64,000 nt of DNA, taken from contig NZ_CP083553.1 in NCBI RefSeq assembly GCF_025144465.1, forward strand, positions 3,664,001 through 3,728,000, given 5' to 3'. A program made the position numbers and the translations under genes. Within the stretch, counting starts at the first letter, position 1, and each line of letters begins with the position of its first letter. This DNA comes from Leisingera sp. S132. GTDB lineage: Bacteria; Pseudomonadota; Alphaproteobacteria; Rhodobacterales; Rhodobacteraceae. Shown here piece by piece: positions 8,579 to 17,672 of the stretch. Under the pieces are notes generated by a model. The model was not told where the DNA came from. It was given only the letters and a program-made list of their open reading frames with translations, and did not search any database.

Positions 8579-9202
8579 CTAGGACCTGACCGGCCCCTGC
8601 CGCATCAGCCCTGCCAGCTCCTCCAGCTCTGCACCCATGCCGCCGGCTATGGCCTCTGCCGCTGCGGCGCGCGCAGCATCCGGCTTGTTCTGGCTCAGCT
8701 TCCAGGTGCCATCGGTACCCGTGATCCGCATCCGGGCGGGCACAATCATCCGCATCATCCGCGCCAGCGCCTCCGCGTCCATCTTGGCCGTTGTCCAGGG
8801 CGGCTTCGGCGCCAGCCGCGCCTCATAAAACGCCGACTGCCGGTCCAGCAGGCCGCGCAGTTCCCCCTCCGGGCGCAGCTCCAGCACGCCGGTCAGATGC
8901 ACCGCGACATAGTTCCAGGTCGGCACCTGATCCGGCACCCCGTACCAGTCCGGCGAGACATAGCCATCCGGCCCGCTGACGGCGATCCTGGCCGGGCGCG
9001 CTTCCTTCAGCAACCGCACAATCGGATTGGAGCGCACCAGATGCAGATCCGCCCATTCCCCGTCGTCGGACATCAGGAACGGCACATGACTGATCAGCGG
9101 CGCCTCCTTCGTGGACACGGCCAGCACGCCAAAGGCCCGCGTACGGGCATACGCCAGGTTCTGCGCCGTCGCAGCGTCATGGAAAACCGGATTGGGATGC
9201 AT
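8579..9202 (-). CDS. FMN-binding negative transcriptional regulator, PaiB family
   Basis: A 207-residue split-barrel flavin-binding protein of the PaiB family (opening MHPNPVFHDAATAQNLAY; VSPDWYGVPDQVPTWNYVAVHLTG in the middle is characteristic). PaiB in Bacillus represses sporulation and protease genes; in proteobacteria the role is untested and the protein may be an FMN-dependent enzyme. AGGAGAAAGAGC before ATG 9202 supports the start. It is divergent from the FMN riboswitch-ribH2 unit, a flavin-related coincidence worth noting but not proof of a functional link. Confidence 0.87.
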   Translation of the reverse strand: MHPNPVFHDAATAQNLAYARTRAFGVLAVSTKEAPLISHVPFLMSDDGEWADLHLVRSNPIVRLLKEARPARIAVSGPDGYVSPDWYGVPDQVPTWNYVAVHLTGVLELRPEGELRGLLDRQSAFYEARLAPKPPWTTAKMDAEALARMMRMIVPARMRITGTDGTWKLSQNKPDAARAAAAEAIAGGMGAELEELAGLMRQGPVRS

Positions 9203-9363
9203 GCTCTTTCTCCTGTGCCTGCCCGTCCCGCACACCATGGAACCCGGCTTTGCAATTTGAAAGCGCCACTTCCCTGCTCGGGAACAATACCAATTTCACG
9301 TCCCGGCCGCGCGTCTGGCGTTCCGATCTTGAAATCGGCTGCGCCGCTTGGCAATGTCCGCGT

Positions 9364-9506
9364 GTTCTCAGGGCGGGGCGGAATTCCCCACCGGCGGTAA
9401 GCGGGCCAGTCCCGTAAGCCCGCGAGCGGCTTCCGAGGTTTTGGAAGTGTCAGCAGATCTGGTGCGACTCCAGAGCCGACGGTCACAGTCCGGATGGAAG
9501 AGAACG
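9364..9506 (+). promoter_or_regulatory. FMN riboswitch (RFN element)
   Basis: Conserved RFN landmarks appear in order: TTCTCAGGGCGGGG, CCCCACCGGCGGTAA, the variable arm, GCGAGCGGC, GTCAGCAGATCTGGTG and the closing GTCCGGATGGAAGAGAACG. It lies about 80 bp before ribH2. FMN binding is expected to shut off ribH2, by a terminator or by RBS sequestration; which one is not clear from sequence. Confidence 0.96.
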
Positions 9507-9588
9507 TGCATACGAGCCACGGACGACGTGCGCCCGTCTGCTCGTGATCGCCTTGGGTGACGTGTCAGAAGCACAAGGAGATTACGAT

Positions 9589-10026
9589 ATGACACACACC
9601 CGCTATGCCTTCATCAAGGCGCAATGGCATGCCGATATTGTCGACCGCGCGCTGGAAGGCTTCCTGCAGCTGATCCCGGCGGAGCAGGTCGACGTGTTCG
9701 ACGTGCCCGGCGCCTTTGAAATGCCGCTCTTGGCGCAGGAGCTGGCAAAAACCGGAAAATACGCTGCCGTGGCCTGCGCCGCGCTGGTTGTGGATGGCGG
9801 TATCTACCGGCATGATTTCGTGGCCCAGGCCGTGGTCGACGGGCTGATGCGCGCCGGCATGGACACCGGGGTGCCGGTGCTGTCGGTCTCGCTGACCCCG
9901 CATCATTTCCAGGAAACCGAGCACCACATGGCCATCTACCGCGCGCACTTCGTGCAAAAAGGCAACGAAGCCGCCAGTGCAGCCCTGATGATCACCAAGA
10001 CGCGGGAGGCCGCACTGGCCGCATAA
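9589..10026 (+). CDS. ribH2: 6,7-dimethyl-8-ribityllumazine synthase (RibH2 type)
   Basis: A 145-residue lumazine synthase, the penultimate step of riboflavin synthesis, condensing 5-amino-6-ribitylamino-uracil with dihydroxybutanone phosphate. DVFDVPGAFEMPLLAQEL and VVDGGIYRHDFVAQAVVDGLM match the family. The opening MTHTRYAFIKAQWHADIVDRA and the HHFQETEHH segment resemble the decameric RibH2 of Brucella and Mesorhizobium rather than the icosahedral or pentameric RibH1. AAGGAG precedes ATG 9589. It is a lone gene under an FMN riboswitch, so probably a second lumazine synthase, with ribH1 in a main rib operon elsewhere (inference). Confidence 0.93.
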   Translation: MTHTRYAFIKAQWHADIVDRALEGFLQLIPAEQVDVFDVPGAFEMPLLAQELAKTGKYAAVACAALVVDGGIYRHDFVAQAVVDGLMRAGMDTGVPVLSVSLTPHHFQETEHHMAIYRAHFVQKGNEAASAALMITKTREAALAA

Positions 10027-10130
10027 TCGCAGCACTTACAGTGCATTACACCATACACCAGCCCGCCGCACCCGCGGCGGGTATCCAGGACGAAGCTCTG
10101 CACAGTGAATTAACCATCTGTTTATAATAG

Positions 10131-10155
10131 AGGTTTCGCAGCGAAACCCCTTTTC
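10131..10155 (+). terminator. Terminator after ribH2
   Basis: GGTTTC and GAAACC pair around GCAGC and are followed by CCCCTTTT. A second, T-less hairpin (CCCGCCGC/GCGGCGGG) lies just upstream at 10062-10081. Confidence 0.6.
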
Positions 10156-10190
10156 ACCTGCACCCCGCCGCATCCGCCCTCGGCAGCGGA

Positions 10191-10889
10191 TCAGGCAGAT
10201 CCCAAATACGCCTTCAAGGCAGGCGGCGGGTTGTCCAGAAGCTCCGCCGTTGCCTGCGGCTCATGCGCCCTGCCGTCCGCCACCAGCACCACCTGGTCCG
10301 CGATCCGGCGGGCGTCGTTCGGATCATGGCTGACCATCAGCACCGTGGCACCGCTTTCGCGCGCCAATTCCGCCACCAGATCCAGCATCTCTGCCTTCAG
10401 CGCCGGGCCAAGCGCGGCAAAGGGCTCATCCAGCAGCAGAATGTCGCGCCCCTGCACCAGCACCCGCGCCAGCGCCACCCGGCTTTGCTGCCCGCCCGAC
10501 AGCGCAGCGGGCTTGCGTGCATCCATACCGCCAAGGCCAACCCGCTCCAGCGCGGCCTCAACCTGGCGCCACTCCGCCGCGCTTAGCCGCAGGTTTGCTT
10601 GCAGCCCCAGCGCCACGTTCTGCGCCACGGTCAGATGCGGGAACAGGTTACCGTCCTGAAACAGCATCGCCACCGGCCGCTTTCCCGGCGCCTGGCGGGT
10701 CAGCTCCGCGCCCTTCCATCGGATGCGCCCGCGGGTCACCGGCAGGAAGCCCGCAATCGCCTCAACCAGTGTGGATTTCCCGGCCCCGGACGGGCCGATC
10801 ACTGCCACGCAGGCACCGGACGCGATCTCCAGGTCCGCCTCCACCGCATAATCGCCGTTCATGATCCGGCAATTCTCAAGCCTCAGCAT
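10191..10889 (-). CDS. thiQ: Thiamine ABC transporter ATP-binding protein ThiQ
   Basis: A 232-residue ABC ATPase powering thiamine/TPP uptake from the periplasm. Walker A is GPSGAGKST, the signature is LSGGQQSRVALAR, Walker B is ILLLDEPFAAL, and the H-loop is VLMVSHD. It overlaps thiP by 14 bp and is the last gene of thiBPQ. The specific thiamine role rests on the TPP riboswitch in front of the operon and on the ThiBPQ gene order. Confidence 0.95.
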   Translation of the reverse strand: MLRLENCRIMNGDYAVEADLEIASGACVAVIGPSGAGKSTLVEAIAGFLPVTRGRIRWKGAELTRQAPGKRPVAMLFQDGNLFPHLTVAQNVALGLQANLRLSAAEWRQVEAALERVGLGGMDARKPAALSGGQQSRVALARVLVQGRDILLLDEPFAALGPALKAEMLDLVAELARESGATVLMVSHDPNDARRIADQVVLVADGRAHEPQATAELLDNPPPALKAYLGSA

Positions 10890-12432
10890 GCCAGCGCCCC
10901 CCGCGGTCCAAAATCCAGAATGCGCCCATCGACAGCATCAGCAGAAGCAGCGCCGCACCCGCCGCCGCCTCCATCCGGTAGGCCCCCATCAGCCGGTAGA
11001 TCTGCAAGGGCAGCGTTGCGAAATCCGGATCGGCAAACAGCGCCACCACGCCAAGGTCGCCCATCGACAAGGCGACCGCCAGTCCTGCAGCAAACCCCGT
11101 CTGCGCCCGCATCCGCGGCAGGTAAACCCGGCGCACAAAGGCCCAGCCCTGCATGTCCAGCGACAGCGACAGGCGGCCATAGCGCCCCAGCACCTCCCGC
11201 GCCCGCGGCACCAGGATGCGCATGGCAAAGGGCAGCGCCATCACCGCATTGACCAGCGCCGTCACCGGCAGCGCCAGGGCAAACGGGTCCGCGATCGGGT
11301 AGATCAAAATGAACAGCCCGGTGCCGATTACCAGCGGCGAGGCCGCAAGGCCGAGGATACCCGACAGTTCGGTGATGCCGCTGCGTCCGGCAGCCGCCGC
11401 AGCGGCCATCGGCAGGGCCAGCATCAGCAGGATCACCGTGCTGAGCATCGCCACCAGAATGGAGTTCCCTGCCGCCTGCCAGACGGAGCCCTTCAAACCC
11501 GCCAGACCCGGCAGACCCGCCAGCACAATCGCCGCCAAAGGCAGCAGCAGAAACGCGGCGGACAGGACAATCCAGACCCCGTCCAATCCGCGCGCCAGGG
11601 CAGTCCGCCCGTCCCAGCGCTGCACAGCGCGGTCGAGGCCTGCACCAAAGCCCTCCCCCGCCGACACCCGCAGCGCCACCAGCGCGGCGGCACCGGTCAG
11701 CACCAGTTGCAGGCCGGACAGCAGCGCCGCACGGCCCAGGTCGAAATCAAACCGGAACGCCTGATAGATGGCGAGTTCAATGGTCGTCGCCCGCGGCCCT
11801 CCGCCCAGGGTCAGCGCCACCGCAAAGCTTGACAGGCAAATGGCGAAAACAACCGCCAGCGCGCCGGGCGCCACCCGCCGCAGCATCGGCCCTTCCAAGA
11901 GCCGCCACATCGCCAGCGGCCCGGCATCCAGCTGCGCCGCCAGGCGGAAGCGTTCGGCGGGAATCTCCTGCCAGCCCTGCAGGATCAGACGCGTCGCCAG
12001 CGGCAGGTTGAAGAAGACATGGGCCAGCACCACCCCGTGCAGTCCGTAAATCTGCACCGGCTCCAGCCCGAACAGCGACAGCAGACTGCTCAGCCACCCG
12101 GCGCGGCCGAAAACCGCCAGCAAGCCAAGGATGGCCACAATGACAGGAAGGATGAAGGGCGCGCCCAAAAGCGCAATCAGCAGGCTCCGCCCCGGAAACC
12201 GCCGCCGGGCCAGCGCGCGTGCTACCGGCACCGCCAGGCCGACGCTCAGCAGCGCCGACAGGCTTGCCTGGGTCAGCGTGAACCGCAGCGCAGCCCAGTC
12301 GCTGGCGCCAAACCCGGTGCCGGCCTCGGCCCTGAGGGCCACAGCCCCCAGCGTCCCCAGAATCAGCGCCGCCACCAAAAGGGCCGCGCTGATACCGGGG
12401 TAAGCGCTTACTGGCTGAGCGCGTCCAGCCAT
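10876..12432 (-). CDS. thiP: Thiamine ABC transporter permease ThiP
   Basis: A 518-residue double-domain permease with about 12 membrane helices, formed by two fused BPD_transp_1 (MetI-like) halves. Each half contains an EAA-like cytoplasmic loop for coupling to ThiQ. Together with periplasmic ThiB it forms the thiamine/TPP importer. The start at 12432 overlaps the thiB stop by about 25 bp and thiQ overlaps its end, indicating a tightly coupled operon. Confidence 0.94.
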   Translation of the reverse strand: MAGRAQPVSAYPGISAALLVAALILGTLGAVALRAEAGTGFGASDWAALRFTLTQASLSALLSVGLAVPVARALARRRFPGRSLLIALLGAPFILPVIVAILGLLAVFGRAGWLSSLLSLFGLEPVQIYGLHGVVLAHVFFNLPLATRLILQGWQEIPAERFRLAAQLDAGPLAMWRLLEGPMLRRVAPGALAVVFAICLSSFAVALTLGGGPRATTIELAIYQAFRFDFDLGRAALLSGLQLVLTGAAALVALRVSAGEGFGAGLDRAVQRWDGRTALARGLDGVWIVLSAAFLLLPLAAIVLAGLPGLAGLKGSVWQAAGNSILVAMLSTVILLMLALPMAAAAAAGRSGITELSGILGLAASPLVIGTGLFILIYPIADPFALALPVTALVNAVMALPFAMRILVPRAREVLGRYGRLSLSLDMQGWAFVRRVYLPRMRAQTGFAAGLAVALSMGDLGVVALFADPDFATLPLQIYRLMGAYRMEAAAGAALLLLMLSMGAFWILDRGGRWHAEA

Positions 12433-13385
12433 TCGCCCAGCGCCGCATCGCGCACCTCTGCGGCCTCAGTCTCGCTTAGCAGCAGCGATTTCTCCGGCGC
12501 GATCAGGGTGCCGAACCCTTCCGGCAAGCCTGCCGCCGGGGTCACCGCCGGATACATCCAGTTGGTGGTCGGAATGATCGACTGGAACGCATCCGACACC
12601 ATGAAGGCCAGGAACTGGTCCGCCAGTTCTGGCTGATCGGTGTTTGCCAGCTTGCCGGCAACTTCCACCTGCATGTAATGCCCCTCGTCAAAGGCCGCTG
12701 CCGCCTTGGAGCCGTCCTCCTCGGCAATCAGGTGATAGGCAGGCGAGGTGGTGTAGGAAAGCACCATATCGGCCTCGCCTTCCAGGAACATGCCATAGGC
12801 CTCGGACCAGCCCTTGGTCACCGTGACCACGTTGTCTGAAAGGCCTTTCCAGATTTCCGGCGCCTCGTCGCCATAGGCGGCCTTGACCCACAAGAGCAAT
12901 CCCAGACCGGGGGTCGAGGACCGCGGGTCCTGAATCACAATCTTCTTGTCGCTGGCGGCCAGCGCCTTGAAATCCGCAGGTGCCGCAGCATCGGCGTTGT
13001 GGACAAAGGCGAAGTAGCCCCAGTCATAGGGCACAAAGGTTGCGTCGTCCCATGCAACCGGCAGCGCATAGTCGGCGCTCACGGAATGGTCTGCAAACAA
13101 CCCGGTTTCCTTGGCCGCCGCGGTCAGGTTGGTGTCGAGGCCCAGCACCACGTCCGCGTCCGAGCGTTCGCCCTCCAGCTTGACCCGCGCCAAGAGCGCC
13201 GCGCCGTCGCCAGCACCCACCAGTTTCAGGTCGCAGCCGCAGACCTCTTCAAACGCCTTTTCCACCGCCGGGCCGGGGCCCCAGTCGGACACAAAGCTGT
13301 CATAGGTATAAACGGTGAGTTCGGGCGTTTCGGCAAAAGCGGCCGAGGCGCCAAGCAGTCCCGCTGCAAATGCAAGATGTTTCAT
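12408..13385 (-). CDS. thiB: Thiamine-binding periplasmic protein ThiB
   Basis: A 325-residue extracellular solute-binding protein with a Sec signal peptide ([19 protein letters not shown]). The mature part begins [20 protein letters not shown], typical of ThiB/TbpA. AAAGGAGG 6 bp before ATG 13385 decides the start over the in-frame ATG at 13412. It is the first gene of thiBPQ and lies about 40 bp downstream of a TPP riboswitch on the same strand, which supports thiamine or TPP as ligand. Confidence 0.95.
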   Translation of the reverse strand: MKHLAFAAGLLGASAAFAETPELTVYTYDSFVSDWGPGPAVEKAFEEVCGCDLKLVGAGDGAALLARVKLEGERSDADVVLGLDTNLTAAAKETGLFADHSVSADYALPVAWDDATFVPYDWGYFAFVHNADAAAPADFKALAASDKKIVIQDPRSSTPGLGLLLWVKAAYGDEAPEIWKGLSDNVVTVTKGWSEAYGMFLEGEADMVLSYTTSPAYHLIAEEDGSKAAAAFDEGHYMQVEVAGKLANTDQPELADQFLAFMVSDAFQSIIPTTNWMYPAVTPAAGLPEGFGTLIAPEKSLLLSETEAAEVRDAALGEWLDALSQ

Positions 13386-13424
13386 GCCATCCTCCTTTGC
13401 GGCTTTGGGCAAGGGTGGAGGCTG

Positions 13425-13505
13425 TCCAGTACCTTCCCTCCGCCGGTGTGATCCGGTTCAGGTTCAACGGGTGTCATCTCAGCGCCGAAGCGCACCCCGA
13501 GGTGG
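13425..13505 (-). promoter_or_regulatory. TPP riboswitch (THI element) upstream of thiBPQ
   Basis: Read on the minus strand, the element contains GGGGTGC, the conserved CTGAGATGACACCC, GAACCTGAACCGGATCACACCGG and a closing GGAGGGAAGG, the classical THI-box order. It directly precedes thiB, so uptake should be repressed when TPP is plentiful. Confidence 0.95.
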
Positions 13506-13692
13506 CGCGGACATTATGCCCCAGCCGCAACAAAGACAAGCCAAAGCCATGCCAGGACCTACGCTTCAGGCAAACTGGACCGCTGCCGGTACCGGTCCCC
13601 TGCCCCCCCCCTGTGCCATCCGCCGCAGAGGAATCCGCTTGAGGCACAGCCCCCTGCCCGCTAAGCACGTCCCGCAAAGGAGACCGCGCCTC

Positions 13693-14793
13693 ATGTCGAT
13701 GAACAGCTTTGGACACCTCTTCCGCGTCACCACCTGGGGCGAGAGCCACGGGCCCGCGCTTGGCGCCACCGTCGACGGCTGCCCGCCGAATGTGCCGCTG
13801 GAGCCGGAGATGCTGCAGCAGTGGCTGGATAAACGCCGCCCCGGCCAGAACAAGAACACCACCCAGCGCAATGAGCCGGATGCGGTGAAAATCCTGTCCG
13901 GCGTGTTTGACGGCATGTCCACCGGCACGCCGATCCAGCTGATGATCGAAAACACCGACCAGCGGTCCAGGGATTACGGCGAGATTTCCCAGACCTTCCG
14001 CCCGGGCCACGCAGACATCACCTATTTCCAGAAATACGGCAACCGCGACTACCGCGGCGGCGGCCGGTCCTCTGCGCGCGAAACCGCGGCGCGGGTTGCT
14101 GCGGGCGGTGTTGCACGTGAAGCAATCAAGGCGCTGGCGCCGGGGCTGGAGATCAAGGGCTACATGACCCGGATGGGCGAGCTGGAAATCGACCGCAGCC
14201 GCTTTGACTGGGACGCGATCGAGCAGAATGACTTCTGGATCCCAGACGCAGGCGCGGTGCAGGAATGGGAAGACTATCTGCAGGGCCTGCGTAAGGCGCA
14301 TGATTCCGTTGGCGCTGTGGTTGAGGTTGTGGCCAGGGGTGTCCCCGCAGGCATCGGCGCGCCGGTTTATGGCAAGCTGGACACCGATCTGGCCGCCGCG
14401 ATGATGTCGATCAACGCCGTGAAGGGCGTCGAGATCGGCGAAGGCATGAATGCCGCGCGCCTCAAGGGCTCTGAAAACGCCGATGAGATCTTCATGGGCG
14501 AAAACGGGCCGGAGTATTCATCGAACCACGCCGGCGGCATTCTGGGCGGCATCTCCACCGGGCAGGAGGTGGTGGTGCGCTTTGCAGTCAAACCGACCTC
14601 CTCGATCCTCACCCCGCGCCAGTCGATCCGCAAGGACGGCTCTGCCACGGAAGTGATCACCAAAGGCCGCCACGACCCCTGCGTCGGCATCCGCGCAGTG
14701 CCTGTGGCCGAGGCGATGATGGCCTGCGTGATCCTGGACCACCTGCTGCTGCACCGCGGTCAGATCGGCGAAAACCAGGGCCGTCTCGGCTGA
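13693..14793 (+). CDS. aroC: Chorismate synthase
   Basis: A 366-residue FMN-dependent lyase, the last step of the shikimate pathway (EPSP to chorismate). Signatures are [18 protein letters not shown] at the N-terminus, [15 protein letters not shown], and the FMN-binding [19 protein letters not shown] region. AAAGGAG 12 bp before ATG 13693 supports the start. It is divergent from the thi operon and ends at a hairpin shared with the convergent merR gene. Confidence 0.98.
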   Translation: MSMNSFGHLFRVTTWGESHGPALGATVDGCPPNVPLEPEMLQQWLDKRRPGQNKNTTQRNEPDAVKILSGVFDGMSTGTPIQLMIENTDQRSRDYGEISQTFRPGHADITYFQKYGNRDYRGGGRSSARETAARVAAGGVAREAIKALAPGLEIKGYMTRMGELEIDRSRFDWDAIEQNDFWIPDAGAVQEWEDYLQGLRKAHDSVGAVVEVVARGVPAGIGAPVYGKLDTDLAAAMMSINAVKGVEIGEGMNAARLKGSENADEIFMGENGPEYSSNHAGGILGGISTGQEVVVRFAVKPTSSILTPRQSIRKDGSATEVITKGRHDPCVGIRAVPVAEAMMACVILDHLLLHRGQIGENQGRLG

Positions 14794-14829
14794 CCTTCCG
14801 GCTCTAATAAGGGGTTTTCTGAATAGTCT

Positions 14830-14869
14830 AAAGGCGAGGTTTGCTGATGCAGGCGTCGCCTTTCTTCTT
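14830..14869. terminator. Hairpin between convergent aroC and merR-type gene
   Basis: AAAGGCGA and TCGCCTTT form an 8-bp stem with an 18-nt loop, followed on the plus strand by CTTCTT. It lies between the two stops, so it may serve both genes. Confidence 0.6.
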
Positions 14870-14872
14870 CGC

Positions 14873-15289
14873 TCAACCGTGCTCGCCCGCGCATTGGCTG
14901 TGATCGCCCAGCGCCGTCAGCACCTTGCAGCAGCCGCCGCTGCCGCCGTCGCACAGGTGGCTGATCCGCTCCAGCTCGGACGCAAGCTGCTGCAGCTTGC
15001 GGATGCGGTCCCGGACACTGGCCAGCTGGCTGCGGGCAATCCGGTCGGCCTCTGCGCAGTCATCACCCAGATGCCCGTCCAGCCCCATCAGCGCCTTGAT
15101 GTCCTCCAGCGGGAACCCGAGGTCACGCGCATGCTTGATGAAGCCCAGCGCATCCATGCCGTCCTGCCCGTAGCGGCGCTGGTTGCCGGCATTGCGGCCC
15201 GGCTCCGGCAGAAGGCCGATTTCCTCGTAATATCGGATGGTAGGCACTTTGACACCGGTCTCCTTGGACAGCTGGCCGATGGAAAACAT
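14873..15289 (-). CDS. MerR family heavy-metal-responsive regulator
   Basis: A 138-residue MerR protein: winged-helix DNA-binding domain (FSIGQLSKETGVKVPTIRYYEEIGLLPEP), a dimerisation coiled coil (about 80-112), and a cysteine/histidine-rich C-terminus (CDGGSGGCC, then HSQCAGEH). With C79 in DDCAEAD this resembles the CadR/PbrR/ZntR branch that senses divalent soft metals. The start is ATG 15289; the TTG six bases upstream is less likely. It is divergent from a cation transporter, and the shared promoter has MerR architecture (see 15302-15332). Confidence 0.92.
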   Translation of the reverse strand: MFSIGQLSKETGVKVPTIRYYEEIGLLPEPGRNAGNQRRYGQDGMDALGFIKHARDLGFPLEDIKALMGLDGHLGDDCAEADRIARSQLASVRDRIRKLQQLASELERISHLCDGGSGGCCKVLTALGDHSQCAGEHG

Positions 15290-15301
15290 GCGCAAACCCT
15301 C

Positions 15302-15332
15302 TTGATGCTCTAGTGACTAGAGGCCCTACATT
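15302..15332 (+). promoter_or_regulatory. MerR-type promoter/operator of the cation transporter
   Basis: TTGATG (-35, 15302-15307) and TACATT (-10, 15327-15332) are separated by 19 bp. The spacer holds the perfect dyad CTCTAG-TGA-CTAGAG. An overlong 19-bp spacer occupied by a dyad is the diagnostic MerR-family design, and the core resembles CadR/PbrR/ZntR sites. Confidence 0.85.
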
Positions 15333-15362
15333 GATCTCGAATCAGGAATGAGGACAAGAGCA

Positions 15363-16001
15363 ATGGCAGGCTGCTGCAATCACAACGCCCGGTTTGACGG
15401 GGTATCGGACGATTACAAACGCAGGCTTTGGCTGGTGATCGCCATCAACGCCGGCATGTTCGCGGTGGAAATGGGCGCGGGCCAGATGTCCGGCAGCCAG
15501 GCGCTGAAAGCGGACGCTTTGGACTTTCTGGGCGACGCGCTGACCTATGGCATTTCACTGGCGGTGATCGGCGCCACCCTGCGCACCCGTGCGCTGGCTG
15601 CCCTGGGCAAGGGCGTCAGCCTGCTCTTGATGGGCATGTGGGTCTTTGGCTCCACTGTCTATCAGGTTTTCTACGTGGGCGTGCCGCAGGCTCAGATCAT
15701 GGGAGTTATCGGCTTCATGGCGCTGGCGGCCAACCTGATCTCGGTCATGCTGCTGGCCCGCTACAAGGACGGCGACGCCAATGTGCGCTCGGTCTGGCTG
15801 TGTTCGCGCAATGACGCCATCGGCAACGTGGCGGTGATGATTGCAGCCCTGGGGGTCTGGGGCACCGCAACCGGCTGGCCGGACCTGATCGTGGCCGGAA
15901 TCATGGGCGGGCTGTTCCTGAACTCCGCCTTCCAAATCCTGGTGCAGGCGGTGCGGGAATGGCGCGAGGAAGAGGCTAATTCAGCGGCGCACCAGCACTA
16001 G
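15363..16001 (+). CDS. Cation diffusion facilitator-like heavy-metal transporter
   Basis: A 212-residue inner-membrane protein with six predicted helices and a metal-site motif in helix 2 (ADALDFLGDALTYG, CDF-like). The N-terminus MAGCCNHN could bind soft metals. It lacks the usual CDF C-terminal cytoplasmic domain, ending soon after the last helix with EWREEEANSAAHQH, so it is a short-form CDF. Its promoter has a MerR operator, which points to metal-inducible efflux (inference). The predicted transcription start falls near 15339, favouring ATG 15363 with GAGGAC upstream over the ATG at 15348. Confidence 0.88.
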   Translation: MAGCCNHNARFDGVSDDYKRRLWLVIAINAGMFAVEMGAGQMSGSQALKADALDFLGDALTYGISLAVIGATLRTRALAALGKGVSLLLMGMWVFGSTVYQVFYVGVPQAQIMGVIGFMALAANLISVMLLARYKDGDANVRSVWLCSRNDAIGNVAVMIAALGVWGTATGWPDLIVAGIMGGLFLNSAFQILVQAVREWREEEANSAAHQH

Positions 16002-16009
16002 GGCAGTGA

Positions 16010-16076
16010 CCGTCCGCGGGCGGAAGCGAAGCGCCCGCCCGTGGGGCGGACGGGCGCTGCCCGGGCGAGTGTTTTT
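16010..16076 (+). terminator. GC-rich structured terminator region
   Basis: Overlapping inverted repeats (GCGGGCG/CGCCCGC and AGCGCCCG/CGGGCGCT) end in GAGTGTTTTTT on the plus strand. The region lies between the cation transporter and the convergent matB. Confidence 0.65.
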
Positions 16077-17578
16077 TAGCTGAACAGCCCTGCGTATTCC
16101 TCGCGCAGGGCTTTCTTCTGCACCTTGCCCATGGTGTTGCGCGGCAGCGCGTCCAGCAGGATGACTTCTTTCGGCTGCTTGAACCTGGCAAGCTGGCCGG
16201 AGAGCGCCGCATTGATCGCCTCGGCACTGGTACCATCCCCATGAGGTACAACCACGGCCACCACACCCTCGCCAAAGTCGGGATGCGGCACGCCGATCAC
16301 CGCGCTTTCCAGGACCCCGGGCAGGTCGTCGATCAGGCTCTCGACCTCCTTGGGGTAGACGTTGAAGCCGCCGGTGATGATCAGATCCTTCTCGCGCCCG
16401 ACAATGGTGACATAGCCATCGGCGCCGATCTTCGCCATGTCGCCGGTGATGAACCAGCCGTCCGGCCGCAGCTCCTCCGCTGTCTTCTCCGGCATCTGCC
16501 AATAGCCCTGGAACACATTGGCCCCGCGCACCTCCAGCACGCCGATTTCGCCGGCGGGCACCTCGGCACCGTCCTGCATCACCCGCGCCTCCACGCCAGG
16601 CAGCGGGAAACCGACGGTGCCCGCGCGACGCTCGCCCTCATAGGGGTTCGACGTGCTCATATTGGTTTCGGTCATCCCGTAGCGTTCCAGGATGCGGTGG
16701 CCCGTGCGGGCCTCCCATTGCTCATGGGTATCCACCAGCAAGGGTGCGGAGCCGGAGATGAAAAGCCGCATATTGGCGGCGCGTTCCTTGGTCAGCCGCG
16801 CATCCGCCAGCAGCCGGGTATAAAACGTCGGCACCCCCATCAGCACGGTCGCCGTTGGCATCGCCTTCAGGATTGCATCCGCATCGAACCCCGGCAGGAA
16901 CACCACCTGGGCGCCCGCAAACAGCGCCACATTGGTCGCCACAAACAGCCCGTGGGTGTGGAAGATCGGCAGCGCATGGATCAGCACGTCGTCCTGGGTG
17001 AACCGCCAAGTGTCGCGCAGGGTCAGCGAGTTCGACGCCAGATTCTCATGGCTCAGCATCGCCCCCTTGGACCGGCCCGTGGTGCCGGAGGTATAGAGAA
17101 TCGCTGCCAGATCATCCGCCTGCCGTGACACGGGTGCAAACCCGGACTGGCCATCCGCCAGATCGCGCAAGCTCCCCTGCCCCGCCGCATCCAGCGTCAG
17201 CACCTTGGCCGCGCCGGAGATCGCGCTGATCTCTTCCAGCCGCGCCGGGTCGCACACCACCACCCGGGGCGTCGCGTCGCCGACAAAGTACGCCACCTCC
17301 GGCCCGGTATAAGCCGTGTTCAAAGGCAGGAAGATGCCGCCGGCCATGACGGTGCCAAGGTACAGCTCAATCGCCTGAATGGTTTTGTCGACCTGCACCG
17401 CCACCCGGTCGCCGGGCTGCACGCCCTGCGCCGCCAAAGCCGCCGCCATCCGCTCCGCCCCGGCAAACAATGCGCCGAAGGTGACCGTTCCGCCGTCCGG
17501 CAGCCGGGCAAACACTTCGTTCTCACGCCCCAGGGAGGACTCGCGCAGCTGGCGGATCAGGTGGTTGGCGTCATACAT
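16076..17578 (-). CDS. matB: Malonyl-CoA synthetase (MatB-like AMP-forming acyl-CoA ligase)
   Basis: A 500-residue ANL-superfamily ligase activating malonate (or methylmalonate) with ATP and CoA. The P-loop is YTSGTTGRSKGAML, the A-site motif ERYGMTETNMSTSNPYEGERR is characteristic of MatB, the hinge region is GWFITGDMAKIGADGYVTIVGREKDLIITGG, and the catalytic lysine sits in the C-terminal RNTMGKVQKKALREEY. AAGGAG before ATG 17578 fixes the start. No malonyl-CoA decarboxylase lies beside it in this window, so it appears to be a stand-alone unit. Confidence 0.9.
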   Translation of the reverse strand: MYDANHLIRQLRESSLGRENEVFARLPDGGTVTFGALFAGAERMAAALAAQGVQPGDRVAVQVDKTIQAIELYLGTVMAGGIFLPLNTAYTGPEVAYFVGDATPRVVVCDPARLEEISAISGAAKVLTLDAAGQGSLRDLADGQSGFAPVSRQADDLAAILYTSGTTGRSKGAMLSHENLASNSLTLRDTWRFTQDDVLIHALPIFHTHGLFVATNVALFAGAQVVFLPGFDADAILKAMPTATVLMGVPTFYTRLLADARLTKERAANMRLFISGSAPLLVDTHEQWEARTGHRILERYGMTETNMSTSNPYEGERRAGTVGFPLPGVEARVMQDGAEVPAGEIGVLEVRGANVFQGYWQMPEKTAEELRPDGWFITGDMAKIGADGYVTIVGREKDLIITGGFNVYPKEVESLIDDLPGVLESAVIGVPHPDFGEGVVAVVVPHGDGTSAEAINAALSGQLARFKQPKEVILLDALPRNTMGKVQKKALREEYAGLFS

Positions 17579-17672
17579 CGGCAGCTCCTTCATCAAACGG
17601 CGCCATTTGCGCGGCTTGATGTGCCGAAATCAAGCCATTGATCTTTGCGGCGCTTGGGCGCAGGGTCGCGCC

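Noticed and set aside
10191-13385. Iron or putrescine ABC transporter instead of thiamine
   Set aside because: The fused two-domain permease, ThiB-type binding protein and the upstream TPP riboswitch make thiamine much more likely.
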